DNA from: Hydractinia symbiolongicarpus
Taxonomy: Eukaryota; Cnidaria; Hydrozoa; Anthoathecata; Hydractiniidae
DNA: 64,000 bases
Assembly: GCF_029227915.1 (NCBI RefSeq)
Contig: NC_079885.1
Location: 18,983,001 to 19,047,000 of the forward strand
Direction: 5' to 3'
Part shown: positions 47,911 to 60,091 of the stretch, in pieces
How the letters are laid out: every line of letters begins with the position of its first letter
How positions within the stretch are numbered: position 1 is the first letter of the stretch
Notes under the pieces: generated by a model
The model's input: the letters and a program-made list of their open reading frames with translations, nothing else
Told to the model about the DNA's origin: nothing
Databases searched by the model: none
Program-made: the position numbers and the translations under genes

Positions 47911-47983
47911 GATCGCGTGGCCTAATGGATAAGGCGTCCGACTTCGAATCGGAAGATTGTGGGTTCGAGTCCCATCGTGATCG
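47911..47983 (+). tRNA. tRNA-Arg(UCG)
   Basis: Identical to the reference copy. Starts a short unit. T4 present. Confidence 0.92.
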
Positions 47984-48188
47984 ATGTGTTGTTAATTTTA
48001 GCTCAGAACAGGTCTACTAAAGTGAAACAACTGGCTGCGGCATAGCCTTGAAATTACACGGAGGAACCAGTCAATTAATTAAAACATTTGTACACAGACG
48101 CGCTATGGTTGTCTTTAACATAGAAATTACTGCTATTGAGCTTGTTTGATGTCAACAAGATTTTGTTGCGTAACGCGTACGTTGATAT

Positions 48189-48261
48189 GATCGCGTGACC
48201 TATTGGATAAGACGTCCGACTTCGAATCGGAAGATTGTGGGTTCAAGTCCCATCGTTATGG
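48189..48261 (+). pseudogene. tRNA-Arg pseudogene, broken 3' acceptor strand
   Basis: G10A, A15T, G24A, G57A, G69T, C72G; as 22377 but without T20C. T4-less. Confidence 0.75.
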
Positions 48262-48630
48262 ATGTGTTGTTAATCTTAGTTCAGAACAGGTATGCTTGTG
48301 CCATGCTATCTATTAAGACATTTAATACTCGCATTCTTGTTTTTCTATTCAAATATCCAATGAATCGTTGTCAGGCCCTGAAAGATCTCTCGTATAAATC
48401 ATTGTCAACCATTTTACAGCCATCGTTAGTTTTACATTCTTGCCAGCTTTCGCTAACATGCAGGAATTCCTCTGGCTGCAGCAGAGCCATGAAATTACAC
48501 GGAGGAACCAGTAAATTAATTAACACATTTGTACACAGACGCGCTACGGTTGTCATTAACATAGAAATTACTGCTATTGAGCTTTGTTTCATGCCAACCA
48601 GATTTTGTTGCGTAACGCGTACGTTGATAT

Positions 48631-48703
48631 GATCGCGTGGCATAATGGATAAGGCGTCCGACTTCGAATCGGAAGATTGTGGGTTCGAGTCCCATCGTGA
48701 TCG
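48631..48703 (+). tRNA. tRNA-Arg(UCG)
   Basis: C12A. T4-less (aatcttaattc). Confidence 0.8.
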
Positions 48704-49156
48704 ATGTGTTGTTAATCTTAATTCAAAACAGGTCAACTAAAGTGGAACAACTACCCAGGGGCATGCGCTTTCTAAAAAATGACAAATCTGTTCCCAATTA
48801 AAGTCAATTTTGTAACATGGCTTGTGACATGCTACCTATAAAGACATTTAATAATCGGATTCTTGTTTTTCTATTCAAATATACAATGAATCATTGTCAG
48901 CCCCTGAAAAATCTCTCGTATAAATCATTGTCAACCATTTTACAGCCATCGTTAGTTTTACATTCTTGCCAGCTGTCGCTAACATACAGCAAATCCTCTG
49001 GCTGCAGCAGAGCCTTGAAATTCCACGGAGGAACCAGTCAATTAATTAAAACATTTGTACACAGACGCGTTAGGGTTGTCATTAACATAGAAAATACTGC
49101 TATTGAGCTTTGTTTGATGTCAACAAGATTTTGTTGCGTAACGAGTCCGTTGATAT

Positions 49157-49229
49157 GATCGCGTGGCCTAATGGATAAGGCGTCCGACTTCGAATCGGAA
49201 GATTGTGGGTTCGAGTCCCATCGTGATCG
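49157..49229 (+). tRNA. tRNA-Arg(UCG)
   Basis: Identical to the reference copy, but the upstream flank is altered (aacgagtccgttgatat). T4-less. Confidence 0.9.
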
Positions 49230-49309
49230 ATGTGTTGTTAATCTTAGTTCAGAGCAGGTTTAATAAAGTGGAACAACTACCCAGTGGCATGCGCTTTCTA
49301 AAAATTGAC

Positions 49310-49339
49310 AGATTGTGGGTTCGAGTCCCATCGTGATCG
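49310..49339 (+). pseudogene. 3' tRNA fragment (positions 44-73)
   Basis: Consensus 3' part at the 110-bp duplication junction; the 149-bp deletion follows. Confidence 0.9.
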
Positions 49340-49644
49340 ATGTGTTGTTAATCTTAGTTCAGAGCAGGTTTGCTAAAGTGGAACAACTACCCAGTGGCAT
49401 GCACTTTCTAAAAATTGACAAAAATTTTACAGCCATCGTTAGTTTTACATTCTTGCCAGCTGTCGCTAACATACAGCAATTCCTCTGGCTGCGGCAGAGC
49501 CATGAAATTACAGGGAGAAACCAGTAAATTAATTAACACATTTGTACACAGACGCGCTACGGTTGTCATTAACATAGAATTTATTGGCGAATGAGTTTTG
49601 TTTTATACTAACCACATTTTGTTGCGTAACGTGTACGTTGACAT

Positions 49645-49717
49645 GATCGCGTGGCCTAATGGATAAGGCGTCCGACTTCGAATCGGAAGATTGTGGGTTC
49701 GAGTCCAATCGTCATCG
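49645..49717 (+). tRNA. tRNA-Arg(UCG), T-stem and acceptor variant
   Basis: C63A (shared with 24470) and G69C opposite C4. Starts a short unit. T4 present. Confidence 0.62.
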
Positions 49718-49922
49718 ATGTGTTGTTAATTTTAGCTCAGAACAGGTCTACTAAAGTGAAACAACTGGCTGCGGCATAGCCTTGAAATTACACGGAGGAA
49801 CCAGTCAATTAATTAAAACATTTGTACACAGACGCGCTAGGGTTGTCTTTAACATAGAAATTACTGCTATTGAGCTTGTTTGATGTCAACAAGATTTTGT
49901 TGCGTAACGCGTACGTTGATAT

Positions 49923-49995
49923 GATCGCGTGACCTAATGGATAAGACGTCCGACTTCGAATCGGAAGATTGTGGGTTCGAGTCTCATCGTTATGG
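49923..49995 (+). pseudogene. tRNA-Arg pseudogene, broken 3' acceptor strand
   Basis: G10A, G24A, C62T, G69T, C72G. T4-less. Confidence 0.75.
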
Positions 49996-50365
49996 ATGTG
50001 TTGTTAATCTTAGTTCAGAACAGGTATGCTTGTGCCATGCTATCTGTTAAGACATTTAATACTCGCATTCTTGTTTTTCTATTCAAATATCCAATGAATC
50101 GTTGTCAGGCCCTGAAATATCTCTCGTATAAATCATTGTCAACCATTTTACAGCCATCGTTAGTTTTACATTATTGCCAGCTTTCGCTAACATACAGGAA
50201 TTCCTCTGGCTGCAGCAGAGCCATGAAATTACACGGAGGAACCAGTAAATTAATTAACACATTTGTACACAGACGCGCTACGGTTGTCATTAACATAGAA
50301 ATTATTGGCGAATGAGTTTTGTTTTATACTAACCAAATTTTGTTGCGTAACGTGTACGTTGATAT

Positions 50366-50438
50366 GATCGCGTGGCCTAATGGATAAGGCGTCCGACTTC
50401 GAATCGGAAGATTGTGGGTTCGAGTCCCATAGTGATCG
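50366..50438 (+). tRNA. tRNA-Arg(UCG)
   Basis: C66A loses pair 7-66; shared with 25191. T4 present. Confidence 0.7.
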
Positions 50439-50892
50439 ATGTGTTGTTAATTTTAGTTCAGATCAGGTCTACTAAAGTGGAACAACTACCCAGTGGCATG
50501 CGCTTTCTAAAAATTGACAAATCTGTTCCCAATAAAAGTGAATTTCGTAACATGGCTTGCGACATGCTACTAATAGGTACATTTAACACTGGCATTCTTG
50601 TTTCTCTAATCAAATTTACAATGAATCATTGTCAGCCCTTGATATATTCCTCGTAAAATTCATTGTCAACCATTTTACAGCCATCGTTACTTTGTGCATT
50701 CTTGCCAGCCGTCGCTAATATACAGCATTTCCTCTGGCTGCGGCATAGCCTTGAAATTCCACGTAGGAACCAGTCAATTAATTAAAACATTTGTACACAG
50801 ACGAGTAAGGGTTGTCATTAACATAGAAATTACTGGTATTGAGCTTTGTTTGATGCCAACCAGATTTTGTTGCGTAACGCGTACATTGATAT

Positions 50893-50965
50893 GATCGCGT
50901 GGCCTAATGGATAAGGCGTCCGACTTCGAATCGGAAGATTGTGGGTTCGAGTCCCATCGTGATCG
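50893..50965 (+). tRNA. tRNA-Arg(UCG)
   Basis: Identical to the reference copy. T4-less. Confidence 0.92.
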
Positions 50966-51419
50966 ATGTGTTGTTAATCTTAGTTCAGAACAGATCAACT
51001 AAAGTGGAACAACTACCCAGTGGCATGCGCTTTCTAAAAATTGAAAAGTCTGTTCCCAATTAAAGTCAATTTTGTAACATGGCTTGTGACATGCTACCTA
51101 TAAAGACATTTAATACTCGCATTCTTGTTTTTCTATTCAAATATCCAATGAATCGTTGTCAGCTCCTGAAAAATCTCTCGTATAAATCATTGTCAACCAT
51201 TTTACAGCCATCGTTAGTTTTATATTCTTGCCAGCTGTCGCTAACATACAGCAATTCCTCTGGCTGAAGCAGAACCATGAAATTACACGGAGGAACCAGT
51301 AAATTAATTAACACATTTGTACACAGACGCGCTACGGTTGTCATTAACATAGAATTTATTGGCGAATGAGTTTTGTTTTATACTAACCACATTTTGTTGC
51401 GTAACGTGTACGTTGACAT

Positions 51420-51492
51420 GATCGCATGGCCTAATGGATAAGGCGTCCGACTTCGAATCGGAAGATTGTGGGTTCGAGTCCCATCGTGATCG
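51420..51492 (+). tRNA. tRNA-Arg(UCG)
   Basis: G7A mismatches C66. Starts a short unit. T4 present. Confidence 0.75.
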
Positions 51493-51697
51493 ATGTGTTG
51501 TTAATTTTAGCTCAGAAAATGTCTACTAAAGTGAAACAACTGGCTGCGGCATAGCCTTGAAATTACACGGAGGAACCAGTCAATTAATTAAAACATTTGT
51601 ACACAGACGCGCTAGGGTTGTCTTTAACATAGAAATTACTGCTATTGAGCTTGTTTGATGTCAACAAGTTTTTGTTGCGTAACGCGTACGTTGATAT

Positions 51698-51770
51698 GAT
51701 CGCGTGGCCTAATGGATAAGACGTCCGACTTCGAATCGGAAGATTGTGGGTTCGAGTCCCATCGTTATGG
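51698..51770 (+). pseudogene. tRNA-Arg pseudogene, broken 3' acceptor strand
   Basis: G24A, G69T, C72G; followed by a full-length spacer B, like 26523. T4-less. Confidence 0.75.
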
Positions 51771-52224
51771 ATGTGTTGTTAATCTTAGTTCAGAACAGAT
51801 CAACTAAAGTGGAACAACTACCCAGGGGCATGCGCTTTCTAAAAAATGACAAATCTGTTCCCAATTAAAGTCAATTTTGTAACATGGCTTGTGACATGCT
51901 ACCTATAAAGACATTTAATACTCGCATTCTTGTTTTTCTATTCAAATATCCAATGAATCGTTGTCAGCCCCTGAAAAATCTCTCGTATTAATCATTGTCA
52001 ACCATTTTACAGCCATCGTTAGTTTTACATTCTTGCCAGCCGTCGCTAACATGCAGCAATTCCTCTTGCTGCAGCAGAGCCATGAAATTACACGGAGGAA
52101 CCAGTAAATTAATTAACACATTTGTACACAGACGCGCTACGGTTGTCATTAACATAGAAATTATTGGCGAATGAGTTTTGTTTTATACTAACCACATTTT
52201 GTTGCGTAACGTGTACGTTGACAT

Positions 52225-52297
52225 GATCGCGTGGCCTAATGGATAAGGCGTCCGACTTCGAATCGGAAGATTGTGGGTTCGAGTCCCATCGTGATCG
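52225..52297 (+). tRNA. tRNA-Arg(UCG)
   Basis: Identical to the reference copy. Starts a short unit. T4 present. Confidence 0.92.
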
Positions 52298-52502
52298 ATG
52301 TGTTGTTAATTTTAGCTCAGAACAGGAATACTAAAGTGAAACAACTGGCTGCGGCATAGCCTTGAAATTACACGGAGGAACCAGTCAATTAATTAAAACA
52401 TTTGTACACAGACGCGCTAGGGTTGTCTTTAACATAGAAATTACTGCTATTGAGCTTGTTTGATGTCAACAAGATTTTGTTGCGTAACGCGTACGTTGAT
52501 AT

Positions 52503-52575
52503 GATCGCGTGGCCTAATGGATAAGACGTCCGACTTCGAATCGGAAGATTGTGGGTTCGAGTCCCATCGTTATGG
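52503..52575 (+). pseudogene. tRNA-Arg pseudogene, broken 3' acceptor strand
   Basis: G24A, G69T, C72G. T4-less. Confidence 0.75.
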
Positions 52576-52945
52576 ATGTGTTGTTAATCTTAGTTCAGAA
52601 CAGGTATGCTTGTGCCATGCTATCTATTAAGACATTTAATACTCGCATTCTTGTTTTTCTATTCAAATATCCAATGAATCGTTGTCAGGCCCTGAAAGAT
52701 CTCTCGTATAAATCATTGTCAACCATTTTACAGCCATCGTTAGTTTTACATTCTTGCCAGCTTTCGCTAACATACAGGAATTCCTCTGGCTGCAGCAGAG
52801 CCATGAAATTACACGGAGGAACCAGTAAATTAATTAACACATTTGTACACAGACGCGCTACGGTTGTCATTAACATAGAAATTATTGGCGAATGAGTTTT
52901 GTTTTATACTAACCAAATTTTGTTGCGTAACGTGTACGTTGACAT

Positions 52946-53018
52946 GATCGCGTGGCCTAATGGATAAGGCGTCCGACTTCGAATCGGAAGATTGTGGGTT
53001 CGAGTCCCATCGTGATCG
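52946..53018 (+). tRNA. tRNA-Arg(UCG)
   Basis: Identical to the reference copy. Second copy in the 721-bp duplication. T4 present. Confidence 0.92.
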
Positions 53019-53223
53019 ATGTGTTGTTAATTTTAGCTCAGAACAGGAATACTAAAGTGAAACAACTGGCTGCGGCATAGCCTTGAAATTACACGGAGGA
53101 ACCAGTCAATTAATTAAAACATTTGTACACAGACGCGCTAGGGTTGTCTTTAACATAGAAATTACTGCTATTGAGCTTGTTTGATGTCAACAAGATTTTG
53201 TTGCGTAACGCGTACGTTGATAT

Positions 53224-53296
53224 GATCGCGTGGCCTAATGGATAAGACGTCCGACTTCGAATCAGAAGATTGTGGGTTCGAGTCCCATCGTTATGG
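53224..53296 (+). pseudogene. tRNA-Arg pseudogene, broken 3' acceptor strand
   Basis: G24A, G41A (anticodon stem), G69T, C72G. T4-less. The spacer B that follows switches to A near 53537 (acacgtaggaacc). Confidence 0.75.
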
Positions 53297-53665
53297 ATGT
53301 GTTGTTAATCTTAGTTCAGAACAGGTATGCTTGTGCCATGCTATCTATTAAGACATTTAATACTCGCATTCTTGTTTTTCTATTCAAATATCCAATGAAT
53401 CGTTGTCAGGCCCTGAAAGATCTCTCGTATAAATCATTGTCAACCATTTTACAGCCATCGTTAGTTTTACATTCTTGCCAGCTTTCGCTAACATACAGGA
53501 ATTCCTCTGGCTGCAGCAGAGCCATGAAATTACACGTAGGAACCAGTCAATTAATTAAAACATTTGTACACAGACGAGTAAGGGTTGTCATTAACATAGA
53601 AATTACTGCTATTGAGCTTTGTTTGATGCTAACCAGAATTTGTTGCGTAACGCGTACGTTGATAT

Positions 53666-53738
53666 GATCGCGTGGCCTAATGGATAAGGCGTCCGACTTC
53701 GAATCGGAAGATTGTGGGTTCGAGTCCCATCGTGATCG
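53666..53738 (+). tRNA. tRNA-Arg(UCG)
   Basis: Identical to the reference copy. T4-less (ttactctta). Confidence 0.92.
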
Positions 53739-54192
53739 ATGTGTTGTTACTCTTAGTTCAGAACAGATCAACTAAAGTGGAACAACTACCCAGGGGCATG
53801 CGCTTTCTAAAAAATGAAAAATCTGTTCCCAATTAAAGTCAATTTTGTAACATGGCTTGTGACATGCTACCTATAAAGACATTTAATACTCGCATTCTTG
53901 TTTTTCTATTCAAATATCCAATGAATCGTTGTCAGCCCCTGAAAAATCTCTCGCATTAATCATTGTCAACCATTTTACAGCCATCGTTAGTTTTACATTT
54001 TTGCCAGCTGTCGCTAACATGCAGCAATTCCTCTTGCTGCAGCAGAGCCATGAAATTACACGGAGGAACCAGTAAATTAATTAACACATTTGTACACAGA
54101 CGCGCTACGGTTGTCATTAACATAGAAATTATTGGCGAATGAGTTTTGTTTTATACTAACCAAATTTTGTTGCGTAACGTGTACGTTGATAT

Positions 54193-54265
54193 GATCGCAT
54201 GGCCTAATGGATAAGGCATCCGACTTCGAATCGGAAGATTGTGGGTTCGAGACCCATCGTGATCG
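54193..54265 (+). tRNA. tRNA-Arg(UCG), T60A type
   Basis: G7A, G26A, T60A with the gtggtgg flank. T4-less. Confidence 0.68.
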
Positions 54266-54719
54266 ATGTGGTGGTAATCTTAGTTCAGAACAGGTTTACT
54301 AAAGTGGAACAACTACCCAGTGGCATGCGCTTTCTAAAAATTGACAAGTCTGTTCCCAATTGAAGTCAATTTCGTAACATGGCTTGCGACATGCTACTAA
54401 CAGGTACATTTAACACTGGCATTCTTGTTTCTCTAATCAAATTTACAATGAATAATTGTCAGCCCTTGATATATTCCTCGTAAAATTCGTTATCAACCAT
54501 TTTACAGCCATCGTTAGTTTGTGCATTCTTGCCAGCCGTCGCTAATATACAGCATTTCCTCTGGCTGCGGCATAGCCTTGAAATTCCACGTAGGAACCAG
54601 TCAATTAATTAAAACATTTGTACACAGACGGGTGAGGGTTGTCATTAACATAGAAATTACTGCTATTGAGCTTTGTTTGATGTCAACAAGATTTTGTTGC
54701 GTAACGCCTACGTTGATAT

Positions 54720-54792
54720 GATCGCGTGGCCTAATGGATAAGGCGTCCGACTTCGAATGGGAAGATTGTGGGTTCAAGTCCCATCGTGATCG
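54720..54792 (+). tRNA. tRNA-Arg(UCG)
   Basis: C40G mismatches G30 in the anticodon stem; G57A. T4-less. Confidence 0.7.
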
Positions 54793-55246
54793 ATGTGTTG
54801 TTAATCTTAGTTCAGAGCAGGTTTGCTAAAGTGGAACAACTACCCAGTGGCATGCGCTTTCTAAAAATTGACAAATCTGTTCCCAATTAAAGTCAATTTT
54901 GTAACATGGCTTGTGACATGCTACCTATAAAGACATTTAATACTCGCATTCTTGTTTTTCTATTCAAATATCCAATGAATCGTTGTCAGCCCCTGAAAAA
55001 TCTCTCGTATAAATCATTGTCAACCATTTTACAGCCATCGTTAGTTTTACATTCTTGCCAGCTGTCGCTAACATACAGCGATTCCTCTGGCTGCAGCAGA
55101 GCCATGAAATTACACGGAGGAACCAGTAAATTAATTAACACATTTGTACACAGACGCGCTACGGTTGTCATTAACATAGAAATTATTGGCGAATGAGTTT
55201 TGTTTTATACTAACCAAATTTTGTTGCGTAACGTGTACGTTGATAT

Positions 55247-55319
55247 GATCGCGTGGCCTAATGGATAAGGCGTCCGACTTCGAATCGGAAGATTGTGGGT
55301 TCGAGTCCCATCGTGATCG
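55247..55319 (+). tRNA. tRNA-Arg(UCG)
   Basis: Identical to the reference copy. T4 present. Confidence 0.92.
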
Positions 55320-56051
55320 ATGTGTTGTTAATTTTAGTTCAGAACAGGTCTACAAAATTGGAACAACTACCCAGTGGCATGCGCTTTCTAAAAATTGACA
55401 AATCTGTTCCTAATAAAAGTGAATTTCGTAACATGGCTTGCGACATGCTACTAATAGGTACATTTAACACCGGCATTCTTGTTTCTCTAATCAATTTTAA
55501 AATGAATCATTGTCAGCCCTTGATATATTCCTCGTAAAATTCGTTGTCAACCATTTTACAGCCATCGTTAGTTTGTGCATTCTTGCCAGCCGTCGCTAAT
55601 ATACAGCATTTCCTCTGGCTGCGGCATAGCCTTGAAATTACACGGAGGAACCAGTCAATTAATTAAAACATTTGTACAAGTCTGTTCCCAATTAAAGTCA
55701 ATTTCGTAACATGGCTTGTGACATGCTACTTATAAAAACATTTAATCCTCACATTCTTGTTTTTCTATTCAAATATCCAATGAATCGTTGTCAGCCCCTG
55801 GAAAATTCTTCGTATAAATCATTGTCAACCATTTTACAGCCATCGTTAGTTTTACATTCTTGCCAGCTTTCGCTAACATACAGGAATTCCTCTGGCTGCA
55901 GCAGAGCCATGAAATTACACGGAGGAACCAGTAAATTAATTAACACATTTGTACACAGACGCGCTACGGTTGTCATTAACATAGAAATTATTGGCGAATG
56001 AGTTTTGTTTTATACTAACCAAATTTTGTTGCGTAACGTGTACGTTGATAT
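55320..56051 (+). repeat. Fused A/B spacer lacking the intervening tRNA
   Basis: Junction near 55678, in the family carrying ctacaaaattgg and atcaattttaaaatg in spacer A. No gene is seen. Confidence 0.88.
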
Positions 56052-56124
56052 GATCGCGTGGCCTAATGGATAAGGCGTCCGACTTCGAATCGGAAGATTG
56101 TGGGTTCGAGTCCCATCGTGATCG
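56052..56124 (+). tRNA. tRNA-Arg(UCG)
   Basis: Identical to the reference copy. T4 present. Confidence 0.92.
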
Positions 56125-56578
56125 ATGTGTTGTTAATTTTAGTTCAGATCAGGTCTACTAAAGTGGAACAACTACCCAGTGGCATGCGCTTTCTAAAAAT
56201 TGACAAATCTGTTCCCAATAAAAGTGAATTTCGTAACATGGCTTGCGACATGCTACTAATAGGTACATTTAACACTGGCATTCTTGTTTCTCTAATCAAA
56301 TTTACAATGAATCATTGTCAGCCCTTGATATATTCCACGTAAAATTCATTGTCAACCATTTTACAGCCATCGTTACTTTGTGCATTCTTGCCAGCCGTCG
56401 CTAATATACAGCATTTCCTCTGGCTGCGGCATAGCCTTGAAATTCCACGTAGGAACCAGTCAATTAATTAAAACATTTGTACACAGACGAGTAAGGGTTG
56501 TCATTAACATAGAAATTACTGGTATTGAGCTTTGTTTGATGCCAACCAGATTTTGTTGCGTAACGCTTACGTTGATAT

Positions 56579-56651
56579 GATCGCGTGGCCTAATGGATAA
56601 GGCGTCCGACTTCGAATCGGAAGATTGTGGGTTCGAGTCCCATCGTGATCG
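56579..56651 (+). tRNA. tRNA-Arg(UCG)
   Basis: Identical to the reference copy. T4-less. Confidence 0.92.
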
Positions 56652-57105
56652 ATGTGTTGTTAATCTTAGTTCAGAACAGATCAACTAAAGTGGAACAACT
56701 ACCCAGGGGCATGCGCTTTCTAAAAAATGAAAAATCTGTTCCCAATTGAAGTCAATTTTGTAACATGGCTTGTGACATGCTACCTATAAGGACATTTAAT
56801 ACTCGCATTCTTGTTTTTCTATTCAAATATCCAATGAATCGTTGTCAGCCCCTGAAAAATCTCTCGTATTAATCATTGTCAACCATTTTACAGCCATCGT
56901 TAGTTTTACATTTTTGCCAGCTGTCGCTAACATGCAGCAATTCCTCTTGCTGCAGCAGAGCCATGAAATTACACGGAGGAACCAGTAAATTAATTAACAC
57001 ATTTGTACACAGACGCGCTACGGTTGTCATTAACATAGAAATTATTGGCGAATGAGTTTTGTTTTATACTAACCAAATTTTGTTGCGTAACGTGTACGTT
57101 GATAT

Positions 57106-57178
57106 GATCGCGTGGCATAATGGATAAGGCGTCCGACTTCGAATCGGAAGATTGTGGGTTCGAGACCCATCGTGATCG
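57106..57178 (+). tRNA. tRNA-Arg(UCG), T60A type
   Basis: C12A and T60A with the gtggtgg flank. T4-less. Confidence 0.75.
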
Positions 57179-57632
57179 ATGTGGTGGTAATCTTAGTTCA
57201 GAACAGGTTTACTAAAGTGGAACAACTACCCAGTGGCTTGCGCTTTCTAAAAATTGACAAGTCTGTTCCCAATTAAAGTCAATTTCGTAACATGGCTTGC
57301 GACATGCTACTAACAGGTACATTTAACACTGGCATTCTTGTTTCTCTAATCAAATTTACAATGAATAATTGTCAGCCCTTGATATATTCCTCGTAAAATT
57401 CGTTATCAACCATTTTACAGCCATCGTTAGTTTGTGCATTCTTGCCAGCCGTCTCTAATATACAGCATTTCCTCTGGCTGCGGCATAACCTTGAAATTCC
57501 ACGTAGGAACCAGTCAATTAATTAAAACATTTGTACACAGACGGGTAAGGGTTGTCATTAACATAGAAATTACTGCTATTGAGCTTTGTTTGATGTCAAC
57601 AAGATTTTGTTGCGTAACGCCTACGTTGATAT

Positions 57633-57705
57633 GATCGCGTGGCCTAATGGATAAGGCGTCCGACTTCGAATCGGAAGATTGTGGGTTCAAGTCCCATCGT
57701 GATCG
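57633..57705 (+). tRNA. tRNA-Arg(UCG)
   Basis: G57A. T4-less. Confidence 0.85.
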
Positions 57706-58159
57706 ATGTGTTGTTAATCTTAGTTCAGAGCAGGTTTCCTAAAGTGGAACAACTACCCAGTGGCATGCGCTTTCTAAAAATTGACAAGTCTGTTCCCAAT
57801 TAAAGTCAATTTTGTAACATGGCTTGTGACATGCTACCTATAAAAAAATTTAATACTCGCATTCTTGTTTTTCTATTCAAATATCCAATGAATCGTTGTC
57901 AGCCCCTGAAAAATCTCTCGTATAAATCATTGTCAACCATTTTACAGCCATCGGTAGTTTTACATTCTTGCCAGCTGTCGCTAACATACAGCAATTCCTC
58001 TGGCTGCAGCAGAGCCATGAAATTACACGGAGGAACCAGTAAATTAATTAACACATTTGTACACAGACGCGCTACGGTTGTCATTAACATAGAAATTATT
58101 GGCGAATGAGTTTTGTTTTATACTAACCAAATTTTGTTGCGTAACGTGTACGTTGATAT

Positions 58160-58232
58160 GATCGCGTGGCCTAATGGATAAGGCGTCCGACTTCGAATCG
58201 GAAGATTGTGGGTTCAAGTCCCATCGTGATCG
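58160..58232 (+). tRNA. tRNA-Arg(UCG)
   Basis: G57A, here with T4 present. Confidence 0.85.
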
Positions 58233-58686
58233 ATGTGTTGTTAATTTTAGTTCAGAACAGGTCTACAAAATTGGAACAACTACCCAGTGGCATGCACTTT
58301 CTAAAAATTGACAAATCTGTTCCCAATAAAAGTGAATTTCGTAACATGGCTTGCGACATGCTACTAATAGGTACATTTAACACCGGCATTCTTGTTTCTC
58401 TAATCAATTTTAAAATGAATCATTGTCAGCCCTTGATATATTCCTCGTAAAATTCGTTGTCAACCATTTTACAGCCATCGTTAGTTTGTGCATTCTTGCC
58501 AGCCGTCGCTAATATACAGCATTTCCTCTGGCTGCGGCATAGCCTTGAAATTACACGGAGGAACCAGTCAATTAATTAAAACATTTGTACACAGACGAGT
58601 AAGGGTTGTCATTAACATAGAAATTACTGGTATTGAGCTTTGTTTGATGCCAACCAGATTTTGTTGCGTAACGCGTACGTTGATAT

Positions 58687-58759
58687 GATCGCGTGGCCTA
58701 ATGGATAAGGCGTCCGACTTCGAATCGGAAGATTGTGGGTTCGAGTCCCATCGTGATCG
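58687..58759 (+). tRNA. tRNA-Arg(UCG)
   Basis: Identical to the reference copy. T4 present. Two type-A spacers follow each other here (58233-59213). Confidence 0.92.
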
Positions 58760-59213
58760 ATGTGTTGTTAATTTTAGTTTAGAACAGGTCTACAAAATTG
58801 GAACAACTACCCAGTGGCATGCACTTTCTAAAAATTGACAAATCTGTTCCCAATAAAAGTGAATTTCGTAACATGGCTTGCGACATGCTACTAATAGGTA
58901 CATTTAACACCGGCATTCTTGTTTCTCTAATCAATTTTAAAATGAATCATTGTCAGCCCTTGATATATTCCTCGTAAAATTCGTTGTCAACCATTTTACA
59001 GCCATCGTTAGTTTGTGCATTCTTGCCAGCCGTCGCTAATATACAGCATTTTCTCTGGCTGCGGCATAGCCTTGAAATTACACGGAGGAACCAGTCAATT
59101 AATTAAAACATTTGTACACAGACGAGTAAGGGTTGTCATTAACATAGAAATTACTGCTATTGAGCTTTGTTTGATGTCAACAAGATTTTGTTACGTAACG
59201 CCTACGTTGATAT

Positions 59214-59286
59214 GATAGCGTGGCCTAATGGATAAGGCGTCCGACTTCGAATCGGAAGATTGTGGGTTCAAGTCCCATCGTGATCG
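59214..59286 (+). tRNA. tRNA-Arg(UCG)
   Basis: C4A (gatagcg) mismatches G69; G57A. T4-less. Confidence 0.7.
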
Positions 59287-60018
59287 ATGTGTTGTTAATC
59301 TTAGTTCAGAGCAGGTTTGCTAAAGTGGAACAACTACCCAGTGGCATGCGCTTTCTAAAAATTGACAAGTCTGTTCCCAATAAAAGTGAATTTCGTAACA
59401 TGGCTTGCGACATGCTACTAATAGGTACATTTAACACCGGCATTCTTGTTTCTCTAATCAATTTTAAAATGAATCATTGTCAGCCCTTGATATATTCCTC
59501 GTAAAATTCGTTGTCAACCATTTTACAGCCATCGTTAGTTTGTGCATTCTTGCCAGCCGTCGCTAATATACAGCATTTCCTCTGGCTGCGGCATAGCCTT
59601 GAAATTACACGGAGGAACCAGTCAATTAATTAAAACATTTGTACAAGTCTGCTCCCAATTAAAGTCAATTTCGTAACATGGCTTGTGACATGCTACTTAT
59701 AAAAACATTTAATACTCACATTCTTGTTTTTCTATTCAAATATCCAATGAATCGTTGTCAGCCCCTGGAAAATTCTTCGTATAAATCATTGTCAACCATT
59801 TTACAGCCATCGTTAGTTTTACATTCTTGCCAGCTTTCGCTAACATACAGGAATTCCTCTGGCTGCAGCAGAGCCATGAAATTACACGGAGGAACCAGTA
59901 AATTAATTAACACATTTGTACACAGACGCGCTACGGTTGTCATTAACATAGAAATTATTGGCGAATGAGTTTTGTTTTATACTAACCAAATTTTGTTGCG
60001 TAACGTGTACGTTGATAT
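59287..60018 (+). repeat. Fused A/B spacer lacking the intervening tRNA
   Basis: Copy of the 55320 fusion, 3967 bp downstream; junction near 59644. Its first ~90 bp are of spacer-B origin (gagcaggtttgctaaag), so it is a mosaic. No gene is seen. Confidence 0.88.
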
Positions 60019-60091
60019 GATCGCGTGGCCTAATGGATAAGGCGTCCGACTTCGAATCGGAAGATTGTGGGTTCGAGTCCCATCGTGATCG
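60019..60091 (+). tRNA. tRNA-Arg(UCG)
   Basis: Identical to the reference copy. T4 present. Confidence 0.92.

Larger units (their letters stand above)
21684..52945 (+). repeat. Long-range duplication, 25812/25175-bp shift
   Basis: 21684-23497 matches 47496-49309 (shift 25812). 24165-27770 matches 49340-52945 (shift 25175). The 637-bp difference is one unit carrying the internal 110-bp duplication, present only on the left. Confidence 0.85.
52225..53666 (+). repeat. 721-bp tandem duplication
   Basis: The pair of a 278-bp and a 443-bp unit at 52225/52503 is repeated at 52946/53224. The left long-range copy (27050/27328) has it once. Confidence 0.88.
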
